Positions 1-7,626 of a stretch of DNA of 36,391 nt are shown here, piece by piece. Under the pieces are notes generated by a model. That model made no database searches. It was not told the origin of the DNA and saw only the letters and a program-made list of their open reading frames with translations. The first letter of the stretch is position 1. Each line of letters begins with the position of its first letter. Source of the DNA: Bolinopsis microptera (Eukaryota > Ctenophora > Tentaculata > Lobata > Bolinopsidae); the NCBI RefSeq assembly GCF_026151205.1, contig NW_026971826.1, positions 1-36,391 on the forward strand, in the 5' to 3' direction. A program made the translations under genes and the position numbers.

Positions 1-596
1 AAAAGATCGGTGTTCGTAAATATTTGATTATTTATAGTATTGAAGTTTAAAATCTTCCTAATTATGTAAGAATGACAAAAGGAATCACGTACTAGTGTGC
101 TGTTACGAAAAACAACTATTTAATAAAAATAAATTAACAGTATTCGAGTACAAAATTAAAAGTACAAACTCCAACATAATCGACAGACAAACTCAATAAA
201 TGAAGATTTCGTCGTGAAACGAGCTATATATACAGCTATAACGTAGCGCTCGACTCCAGTCTGAACCAAAATTAAGTCGCGTTCGTAGGAAATTGACCAC
301 CAGCTGCTGGTGGTTCGAATGTTGGTTTGCACACTACTGTGGTTGCGAGAAGCATTATTTGATGCGCGCGCGACCCAGTAGTGCATCGCGCTACAAAGCA
401 AATAACTACTTGCACTTTTGTCAGATGCGCGCACGTAACAGGCTTGTAAAACGATATTGTTTATGCTTTAGGATTTAAATTAGTTTTGGTTTCAAAGTAA
501 CCGTGAACAGTTAAGTAAAGATAATATAAAAATTTAAAGTATAAATGTGCACACCTTAACTTTATATAACATATAATATTATAAAAGTTTTTTACT
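1..596. other. Gene-poor left flank
   Basis: No recognisable gene. The short open frames on both strands (for example 156-434 minus and 293-478 plus) have low-complexity, unrecognisable translations. CG-alternating patches occur near 364-372 and 424-432. I see no RNA gene or repeat family here. Confidence 0.5.
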
Positions 597-642
597 TTTA
601 TATAGGGTCATTGTGATATATTATCTATATATTGTTTGAATA
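597..642 (+). repeat. Direct repeat, left copy (partner at 1557-1602)
   Basis: About 46 bp beginning TTTTATATAGGGTCATTG and ending TTGTTTGAATA. It recurs at 1557-1602 in the same orientation with a few mismatches. The right copy lies just downstream of a plus-strand retroelement tail, so the motif may be 3' UTR sequence of that element. The left copy would then mark a second, otherwise lost 3' end. Confidence 0.6.
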
Positions 643-763
643 CTATTTCCTCCATTAAAAAATGTATACACATCTACTCCATTATAGGGGCATGGATGAG
701 ATTGTAAGAAACTTCTGATCGAGGGGTCTCATATTTGACGGATGTTACTCGTCTAAATTTCTT

Positions 764-836
764 CGAAGTAGCGCGCGCCGCTTTCTTCTCGAATTGTTAT
801 GGCCCGATGGCAAGAGCTACGAAGTAGCGCGCGCCG
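764..836. repeat. Pair of GC-rich 17-bp direct repeats
   Basis: CGAAGTAGCGCGCGCCG occurs at 764-780 and again at 820-836, 56 bp apart, in otherwise AT-rich DNA. The pair sits just beyond the 3' end of the minus-strand retroelement tail at 847. The function is unknown; it could be element 3' UTR. Confidence 0.7.
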
Positions 837-846
837 GGCCAGATCA

Positions 847-1168
847 TTAACAATGGTCAAAATCATATTTGTTGTCCATTTTCTTGCCTCTGTAGCCTCG
901 TAGAGCAATGGGCGTTGTTCTTAACATTGCGAATCTTATTCTTTTCCTCACATGCCTTACCACGTCACAATATCTCTTCTTCCTTTTCCTGGCTATGAGG
1001 TCCGCTAATCTGTTGATAAACTGCTTATCCTCTTTGGACATGCCTCCAGATGTGATCAGAAATACAGCCGGGGTGTAGGTGGCCATCTCCACACTCAACG
1101 CTCTCTCCAAGTACTCATCCTTCTTCTCAACCTTGTTCTCTTCATATGCTTCTTGAAAAGTTTTTGTC
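847..1168 (-). pseudogene. C-terminal tail of a reverse-transcriptase-type retroelement protein (copy 1)
   Basis: The minus-strand open frame runs without stops from about 1168 to the TAA at 847-849. The translation has the pattern Y-T-P-x-V-F-x-x-x-S-G-G-M, then a basic helix, then R-K-R-I-R-F-x-x-L-R-x-T, then L-R-G-x-R-G. It aligns with the plus-strand copy at 1157-1513, including the upstream E-N-x-x-E-K-K run. I know this tail from predicted proteins of cnidarians, sponges and other animals, at the C terminus of RT-containing retroelement ORFs. No RT core, promoter or start codon is attached, so this is a truncated remnant. The family match is from memory; the similarity between the two copies is visible directly. 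Confidence 0.6.
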
Positions 1169-1513
1169 CTGTTTGATAAGCAATTGGGGTATGAAACCCA
1201 TGAAAATGAGAAAAAGCGATGTTACAACGCAAGGGTTCCTGAAGTGGAGAAAGGAGGCTTCACACCTTTAGTTTTCTCGACTTCTGGTGGAATGGGTGGT
1301 GAAGCTGAAAGACTGGTTAAGAAGCTGGCCAGTAAGATGGAGTACCACACTGGCCAGAGGTACTCGGATGCTGTAGGATACATTAGAAAGCGCCTTCGCT
1401 TTGAAATCCTAAGAACAACAGTGATTTCTCTCCGTGGAGACAGAGGTGCGAGAAAAAACTTTGTCGATATAAACAGTCTAGATCTTAACTTGGAGCCACA
1501 AGGCCAAGGGTAA
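1157..1513 (+). pseudogene. C-terminal tail of a reverse-transcriptase-type retroelement protein (copy 2)
   Basis: The frame opens after a TGA at 1154-1156 and runs to the TAA at 1511-1513. The translation carries H-E-N-E-K-K-R, then F-T-P-L-V-F-S-T-S-G-G-M-G, a helical segment, then R-K-R-L-R-F-E-I-L-R-T-T and L-R-G-D-R-G. The order of motifs is the same as in the minus-strand copy at 847-1168. The two copies meet head to head near 1160, and each is cut at about the same homologous point. No true start codon is needed because the upstream part of the protein is missing. Downstream lies AT-rich DNA with the 1557-1602 direct repeat, probably 3' UTR. Confidence 0.62.
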
Positions 1514-1556
1514 TTTTTGATTGTTTAGGAAACTTTTTTAATTCTTAAAGGGTAGA

Positions 1557-1602
1557 TTTTATATAGGGTCATTGCTATATTATGTATATATTGTTTGAAT
1601 AA
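1557..1602 (+). repeat. Direct repeat, right copy (partner at 597-642)
   Basis: This is the same ~46-bp AT-rich motif as at 597-642, placed 44 bp after the stop of the plus-strand retroelement tail. It differs from the left copy by a few substitutions and a short indel after TCATTG. Confidence 0.6.
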
Positions 1603-1763
1603 TTGAATACTTTTAAAAAATTAAAAAAATGAAACCCTTATGTCAAGAAATGTCTTATTTGATAAATTATTACTTTTAAATTTGATGGAGAAATAGTTAC
1701 TGTATATTTTTCCATGTAGTGCGATGATACTTTGTAGACATTAGTGATGATGTTAATAATTAT

Positions 1764-1972
1764 TACTTTACTTTACTTTACTTTACTTTATCAAATAGAG
1801 TTCAAACTCCTCTAGCAGATACATCAATCCGAGCTTGGTCACCTGTTATAGTCTTGGGGTTGAGACAGTCACCCTCATTTACCTTCTGTAGCAGGGGTTT
1901 CAACTTTCCAGAGGCGGCTATTGAGGGCGTCCAGGCGTCCGTGGACACCCACCTGGTGGCTGGTGCTTAAAA
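1764..1972 (-). mobile_element. Candidate SINE-like retroposon with (TAAAG)n tail
   Basis: Read on the minus strand, about 180 bp of unique-looking, moderately GC-rich sequence ends in a run of the pentamer TAAAG, seen on the plus strand as repeated TTTAC at 1764-1790. A non-coding body with a short tandem 3' tail is the usual layout of a SINE. I could not find convincing pol III A and B boxes, and only one copy is in the window, so this could also be a LINE 3' fragment. Confidence 0.3.
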
Positions 1973-1975
1973 ATA

Positions 1976-4009
1976 GAAATATTGATTAGTAATAGTGTTC
2001 GGAAATATCTTATTGCAATATAAAGCTCTTTATTCACTCAAACGTTCAAATGAAAGCGCACGCATGATCTTTGTGAAATTTTTTGTAAACGGTACAAAAC
2101 ACATCAAGCGCATCCCACTACAGGTAATCTATATGACCACTTATATTTCCTCATACATGCAACCACTGCACTCCAACTAAACACATTATTTACCACAGTC
2201 CACACACCATACTCCACAGATGATATATATATATATATACACACATACTAGTACCGAGCAATCGCACTGTAAAACATGCTCACGATACACTCAAAATTGG
2301 AAATATTCAACGGCTTGTATATGAAACTTACACTTACACTCAGTGTACACCCAGTGTTAACTAGTATTACACAATGGTAAACTCTACGTAACGCGCGAAA
2401 ATAATAATTCTATGGCGTTTTCATTGTCACATTTCACGTCGACGGGATTAAACGCGCGCGCGCGTAACATCTTATCTTACTGCTATCTCAACGAATAAAC
2501 ACACAACGACTTTGACAATTGACCGACGACTTAACGATTGTGAGTTATGACGGACTTAACTGTATGGGTCAACTACTAAAACTGCATTGTATACTATCTT
2601 AATCATTATACTGGACATGATATGACGAAGTATCTTAAGCAGCACTTTATACCTCCACTTAGAACTTGATTAGTCACGAACAATAGAATCATTATAAATC
2701 AATACAATAAAACATCTTGATCAATAAATGCCTAGCAGCACCAGACAGCGGCCGTGTACCTTTTTCGACTCCACGGAGTCCCTGATGGACTTTTGTTTAC
2801 TTTTGTTAATAATTTGACCGCAACCTTTCTTTCTCGAAACACAAATCCTACTGTACTTCATTACAGTATTAAGATAATATAAAGCAAATCATGTGAATAT
2901 ATGACTACGAAATAGATCTATAGATTTGTCCATAATATTTAATACCGTATTGATGGTTTTGAATTTTGTATATTGAATTTTAATGTGAAGCGTTTACTCT
3001 TCCCCCTCGGCAATTAATTAGAAAGTTAGATTAATGACAATAATTGCCAAATGACGTAGTAGATATAGATGTTCAATGTTGTAGAGTGATTTCAAGAGTA
3101 GTGGTCCACAGGGGTCCGAAAAAGCCGTACAGGCACTTGGGTCCTTATCCTTGTCACTAGTCCCAATTGGATTCACTTTACACAAAACATGAACATTTAC
3201 AATTTAGACGTACACATTGGCACGATATTTATTAGAAAGCAAACAGTATAAAATAATACGTGCGTGCGCGGCTTGAGCCGCGCCGCATAACAATTTATGC
3301 GTTTAGGGGCTGGAGTACGCGTGTTTACAGATTAATGAATTGTTGCATTGTAAATATTTAAAGTTGACGATATATTATGATTAGATTTAGTAGTAAATTT
3401 TTTAAAGCTGGCTTTGGACTTAGGTAAAATTATAACTTATTTATTTTAAAGAAAAAACCACGGATAGTTTTAAATTTACATAGTCGTATAACTATAATCA
3501 AGTTAATCCTGTTTTCAAGAATGCGCGGCTTTGGCGGCCAGTTATTGACTTGTACATAAAATTGAATTTTAAATAGAAATGTGAATGTATTAAAATTTAA
3601 AACTTTCAAAACGGGGGCTTATAAATATTATTATATTATGATTGTAAAATAAAGGATAAAATTTTAAATTTGTTTCACTAAAAATTTGTTTCACTATATA
3701 ATTTGCTCGTCCAGGACACCTTGCAATTTGAACTATCGACTGTTATGATACTGCGCAGCTAAGATCCTACATGTGTGGTGTCTTGTTTCACCCATATTAT
3801 AAGTTTTTGTTTTTGTTTGCTGTCGCCTGTGAAGTGTGACACATTACATACATGAGGCCCTGTGTGTAATGTAATCGGTAGTTTGGACGGAGCTTGGGCC
3901 AGCCCCAAGTCCCCCCACCTCCTCCCCTCCTCAGTCCGTCGATTGGACACCCAACAAAACTGCCAGCCACCTCCCACGAGCCGCCTCTGCATCTTTCACA
4001 TCATGACAT
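1976..4009. other. Gene-poor region with simple repeats
   Basis: No supported gene. It holds a (TA)n/(CA)n microsatellite at about 2223-2248, an alternating CG tract at 2452-2464 that could adopt Z-DNA, and AT-rich DNA. Short open frames (1995-2180 plus, 3759-3992 minus, 3894-4082 plus) have no recognisable domain. The 3890-4010 stretch may be the decayed continuation of the minus-strand pseudogene ending near 4010. Confidence 0.5.
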
Positions 4010-4504
4010 AAGAAGATTCGCCAGTGTCTCTGATGTTGTTGTGGGTCATTATTACATTACTAGCCCCCTAGCTTACAGGTGAGAAGGTGGTCAAGATCAC
4101 TTGTTTTTCCACATCCGCAGGTGATGGGAGTGTTTGGTACCTATCCACCAGCTGTAGCGTAGGCAGACACTGTCGCGAAACTCCTCTTTGTTCAGATTGT
4201 AGCCACACTGCTGAAGTGGCAGTGTTGAGCCAACTGGATGTCCCCTTTTCTCTTGCTGCTAGTAGTACTCTCTTAGAGGAGGTGCCACATTTTTCAGCTA
4301 AAGCCTCAAACTTGGCTTGGAGCTCGAAATTCTTCAATTTTTTGATAATTTTTTTCCTGGATTTGGTGAGGTTACTGGATGCAGTGTATACTTCCTGTTG
4401 GTCCACTATTGCCTTTGTCAGCTCGGTGGTAAGTAGCTCGGAGGCTGTGTACTCAGGGTGGCATTCTTCGTGAGGTTTACCAATGCCCAATCCTTCCAAT
4501 CTTA
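4010..4504 (-). pseudogene. Frameshifted fragment of the same retroelement protein family, region upstream of the tail domain
   Basis: On the minus strand the frame from 4504 reads a G-L-G-I-x-x-P start, then E-Y-x-A-S-x-L-L-T-x-x-L-T, a basic coiled region, and R-E-K-G-T-S-S-W-L. The coding signal then moves to a second frame (F-R-D-S-V-C-L-R-Y, about 4190-4150). It moves again to a third with a C-G-C-G-K...D-H-L-L-T-C zinc-binding-like cluster (about 4130-4083), followed by T-H-N-N-I-R-D-T near 4020. In animal retroelement proteins I remember, these blocks come in this order and precede the S-G-G-M-G tail seen at 847-1513. At least two frameshifts and several stops show it is dead. It is cut at 4504, exactly where a 16-bp tandem duplication begins. 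Confidence 0.55.
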
Positions 4505-4536
4505 TTCAGTTAAACAAAAATTCAGTTAAACAAAAA
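4505..4536. repeat. Two tandem copies of a 16-bp unit
   Basis: TTCAGTTAAACAAAAA is repeated exactly at 4505-4520 and 4521-4536. It abuts the broken end of the retroelement fragment at 4504 and may record the truncation or insertion event. Confidence 0.85.
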
Positions 4537-4646
4537 TTTCAATTTTATGCCATTTATTACAGAGTAAACAAGTTTACAATAAATCAATTTGATATTTAAA
4601 GGAATGCTAATTCAATGTGTAGTATGGTTGTCACTCTTTAAATAGG

Positions 4647-4931
4647 TTAGATATAGGTTGACGGGGCAAAGGAGTGTGCGTGCTGTTCGCTATTGCTCAC
4701 ACCAAACGGCAACCTAGTAAATGTTTTGTATGGACACCGGTCTCCATCACGATACAAAATTAGGATTGTAGAATTTATTGTATAACTTTTAGTGCAGTGG
4801 AGGTAGCGGTGTGGTGCATTAATAGAGTGACAGCCTACTGATTTAGAGTTGTTTTTAAGTGAGTATAATGGGTATATTTTTGGACCTAAAGGCTTTAGTA
4901 TGGCAACTTTAAAATTGGTTCTTTTAATCAT
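4647..4931 (-). pseudogene. Possible Ty3/Gypsy-type RT remnant (weak)
   Basis: A 94-codon minus-strand frame contains F-T-R-L-P-F-G-V-S-N-S at residues 71-81 (the F to G part is 4721-4701). This resembles the F-x-R-L-P-F-G motif of Gypsy-class reverse transcriptases. The rest of the frame does not look like RT and no catalytic Asp motif is present. A chance match is possible, so I give low confidence. The flanks 4537-4646 and 4932-5280 are AT-rich with nothing recognised. Confidence 0.2.
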
Positions 4932-5281
4932 TTATTAAATATCAGTTTAAAAATATAAGTAAGTAAAATACAATTTAAAAATAATAGAAATAGTCATACA
5001 ATTAAGAAATTTACCAAATTCTTAATATCTACCTAAGAGAAAAATACCTACCTAAGTCAATTTCTACCTGTAATACACTAAATATTAGGTTAAATAAATA
5101 GGTGGTGGAGTCAGCACACATTTACCAAAATCAAAATTTTTTAATAGGAGGAACCTGTGGGCCGAGAACACTGGATTAAATTTGTTGAAGGGGATTGTTT
5201 TCAAATGATAGCTGCATTATGTCATAATCGCTTGAGTTCCATGCTGAATCATTATAAGCATGTTGCAGCTTTAGTAGACTT

Positions 5282-5467
5282 AACAAGTCTCTCTCTAAGT
5301 CTGAGATCTCCCTGCTCAGCATCTTTGGTAGAAGCTTTTGTCTTATCTCAAGTTTTGGCGGCTTCAGAGATGTTAGGCACAGTCCTTTGAACAAACTTCC
5401 ATCTGTGTTGGATGCCAGAGATGCTAGGCTGCTTGAGACTCAGATTCTGTAATATCAGCTAGCATCT
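5282..5467 (+). pseudogene. Degraded coding leader in frame with LINE ORF1
   Basis: The ORF1 frame continues upstream of its apparent start with protein-like codons (L-N-K-S-L-S-K-S-E-I-S-L-L at the start, L-D-A-R-D-A-R-L-L-E-T-Q near the end). It is broken by TAA at 5450-5452 and TGA at 5468-5470. This suggests that the intact element had a longer ORF1 N terminus, or that a fragment of another retroelement sits here. No ATG in this frame precedes the stops convincingly. On the minus strand the same DNA can encode a short coiled-coil-like frame (5394-5176), which I consider a shadow. Confidence 0.35.
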
Positions 5468-5485
5468 TGATGTCTTCACACCACC

Positions 5486-6646
5486 TTGGACCTTATCCGC
5501 GATGTACTGAACTTTGAAGTCCAAGCGTTCATCAGTGGTAACTGTAGCGAATTTACTAGTGTTGGTGAGAACTCTCGTGAAGTAATGTACTTTGGTGACT
5601 TCTCGTATAGGTACACTGGCACTGAGCACCCAGCAAGAGAAATGCCGCACGTGCTGAAGAAGCTTATTGACACAATTGTTCCTAAAATACCTTCTCCAGT
5701 GAATGATAGGAATATCAAGATTAACTCGTGTCTCATTAGTAAGTATAGCTCTGGTGCTAACCACATTCCAATGCACAGAGATGATGAGCCTGTGATTGAT
5801 CCCGAATCTCACATCCTTACGATCTCACTAGGAGCTGCCCGTACCATGTCCTTCTGCAATAATGATGACATCCAATCAGAAGATCTCCCCCTTCAGGACA
5901 ACAGCTTGTTAGTCACAACGAGATATGCGCAGGACTTTTGGAAACACGGGATCCTCCCAGACGAGAATGTCTCCACAGAGAGAGTGAGCCTGACCTTTAG
6001 ACACATTTCTCCTCACTTCATCAATTCGACCATCATTCTGGGTGATTCAAACACCTCCAGGATGACATTTGGTGACTCAGTAGGTACCTTTGGTCGTTGG
6101 GTCCCTGGGAAGCGTGTTTTGGTAGGTCACATGGAGGCTCTCCCTGATGCAATTGAGATTGGCCCTTACCGTAATATTGTCATCCATACTGGAATCAACA
6201 GTATTAACTCCCGGTCTCATCCACGATCAGAAGCCTACCTCCTCCATGTCCTCGAATCCAAGTGCAGAGACATTACTGAAACCTACCCCAAATCCAAAAT
6301 CCACTTGTCAATGTTACTTCCAACTAGACTAAACTCTCTAAATAGAAAAGTTGAAAGCTTTAATCGGGGCATCCTCGATGTGTCTTATCAGCAAAGAAAC
6401 ATTTTTATTATTGATAACTCTATTTTTGGTCGCCAGCTCTCTGATGAGTATGGCAGATGGGATATTGCTGCAAATGGCCCTCTTACCTCAGATATTGTCC
6501 ACCTTGGTAAAAGTGGTATCCGTAAATTTGCTGCGAATATTAAGGAATCTGTAGCTGGCAGAAGGAGTAGCCAGTCTAGAGCACGTTTTAACACCAGTCA
6601 GGGGAACTTCGGCGGAGCGGTAGAGGGTGGTAGGCGCCCACCATAA
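5486..6646 (+). CDS. LINE ORF1: AlkB-like 2OG-Fe(II) dioxygenase fused to SGNH hydrolase
   Basis: 386 codons, numbered from the TTG at 5486. The frame is open from 5471, and the first in-frame ATG is codon 34 (5585), so the true start is unclear. Residues about 34-175 match AlkB: a Y-F-G-D-F-S-Y-R-Y substrate lid, H97-x-D99 and H154 as iron ligands, and R166-x-S-L-T-F-R172 as the 2-oxoglutarate-binding pair. AlkB enzymes oxidatively demethylate alkylated bases in DNA or RNA. Residues about 180-355 form an SGNH/GDSL-type esterase: G-D-S at 186-188, T-G-I-N-S at 235-239 in the block III position, and D336-x-x-H339. The C terminus is basic and Gly/Arg-rich, suited to binding nucleic acid. ORF2 starts 2 nt after the stop. 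All catalytic residues are present, so the protein could be active even though the element is broken downstream. Domain calls come from motifs only. Confidence 0.8.
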   Translation: MDLIRDVLNFEVQAFISGNCSEFTSVGENSREVMYFGDFSYRYTGTEHPAREMPHVLKKLIDTIVPKIPSPVNDRNIKINSCLISKYSSGANHIPMHRDDEPVIDPESHILTISLGAARTMSFCNNDDIQSEDLPLQDNSLLVTTRYAQDFWKHGILPDENVSTERVSLTFRHISPHFINSTIILGDSNTSRMTFGDSVGTFGRWVPGKRVLVGHMEALPDAIEIGPYRNIVIHTGINSINSRSHPRSEAYLLHVLESKCRDITETYPKSKIHLSMLLPTRLNSLNRKVESFNRGILDVSYQQRNIFIIDNSIFGRQLSDEYGRWDIAANGPLTSDIVHLGKSGIRKFAANIKESVAGRRSSQSRARFNTSQGNFGGAVEGGRRPP

Positions 6647-6648
6647 TT

Positions 6649-7626
6649 ATGATGATCAAACAACCACAAATTACTAAGAATGTTTGCAAGGGATGCAATA
6701 AATTTATCTCAACACACCACAAAATTTTGAACTGTAGCTCCTGTGGAACAGTTACTCACTCTAAATGTGCCAAAAATCTCTTCCAATACACCCACACCAA
6801 TGATAGCTGGCAATGCTACATCTGCATCGCCAGCTTACCACAACGGTACTGCCCATTTGCTTCTGCACTTATACGTGACAAACATGACCCAGTCCACCTT
6901 GATGAAATTGAAGATGTTTCTGAAATCAATGAAATCCATAAAAGCTGTAAAAATTATGATCATAAAAGCTTTAAGAACCTCATAAAGCTGTATCATAGAA
7001 ATGGGCAGAACCTTACTGGTATTTTTAACAATATTGATGGAAATGCTGCAAATTTTGATACATTTGTCACAGAAATCTCACAGTACAGTCATCCACTCTC
7101 GTTTATTGGCTTGGCTGAGACAAATATTGATGCAAACCTCAAAGACCTGTATAGGATACCCGGTTATCTCTCTGAATACACCAATAAATTACGTGACAAA
7201 TCTAAAGGTAGTGGAGTGGGAATTTACATCAATGAGTCACTTACTTACACCCGTATTGACAAACTATGTATGTGTACCCCTAACCTTGAATCAGTGTTTG
7301 TCTCCATAACAAATGTTGGCAGGCCCCAAACAGTTGGCGTCCTATACAGACCACCTGGTGGATCTGACAAAGATGCCCTACACGAATTTGAGAGCCTTCT
7401 TAATCAGGTTCCTGATAGGAACGTTATCCTGCTTGGAGATTTCAACTTTAATCTATTTAATAAAGGCTCTGCCAGCTTTGAAAACATTTTATATGGAAAT
7501 AACTTCATCCCACTTATATCACTGGCAACGCACCATAAACCAGGCTGTGTCCCATCGCTTATTGACAATATTCTGACAAACTCCACTGACAATATTGTGT
7601 CAGCGGAGGCATATTCATTGACTTAA
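6649..7626 (+). CDS. LINE ORF2 N-terminal part: PHD finger plus AP-type endonuclease, truncated
   Basis: The ATG at 6649 follows the ORF1 stop after 2 nt (TAA-TT-ATG). Residues 13-59 are a PHD finger with C4HC3 spacing (C13, C16, C29, C32, H37, C40, C56, C59, with W54 two residues before C56). PHD fingers bind histone tails and could guide integration. Residues about 120-318 are an APE-type endonuclease: an F-N-N-I-D-G start, A-E-T-N-I-D (E157), Y-R-P-P-G-G at 233-238, L-L-G-D-F-N (D264, N266) and S-L-I-D-N-I-L-T at 303-310. It would nick target DNA for target-primed reverse transcription. The final endonuclease motif (D-H-x-P) is absent. After about codon 320 (7608) the frame runs into RT coding sequence out of frame and stops at 7624-7626. 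The last residues are therefore an artefact of an internal deletion. Confidence 0.82.
   Translation: MMIKQPQITKNVCKGCNKFISTHHKILNCSSCGTVTHSKCAKNLFQYTHTNDSWQCYICIASLPQRYCPFASALIRDKHDPVHLDEIEDVSEINEIHKSCKNYDHKSFKNLIKLYHRNGQNLTGIFNNIDGNAANFDTFVTEISQYSHPLSFIGLAETNIDANLKDLYRIPGYLSEYTNKLRDKSKGSGVGIYINESLTYTRIDKLCMCTPNLESVFVSITNVGRPQTVGVLYRPPGGSDKDALHEFESLLNQVPDRNVILLGDFNFNLFNKGSASFENILYGNNFIPLISLATHHKPGCVPSLIDNILTNSTDNIVSAEAYSLT

Noticed and set aside
156-434. 92-codon minus-strand frame at the left edge
   Set aside because: Unrecognisable, no domain or splice signals, and of a length expected by chance among six frames.
4087-4473. Plus-strand 128-codon hydrophobic/Ser-rich frame
   Set aside because: It is the antisense shadow of the minus-strand retroelement fragment, which carries recognisable motifs.
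5176-5394. Minus-strand 72-codon coiled-coil-like frame
   Set aside because: It is antisense to DNA whose plus strand continues the LINE ORF1 frame; no start context or homologue recognised.
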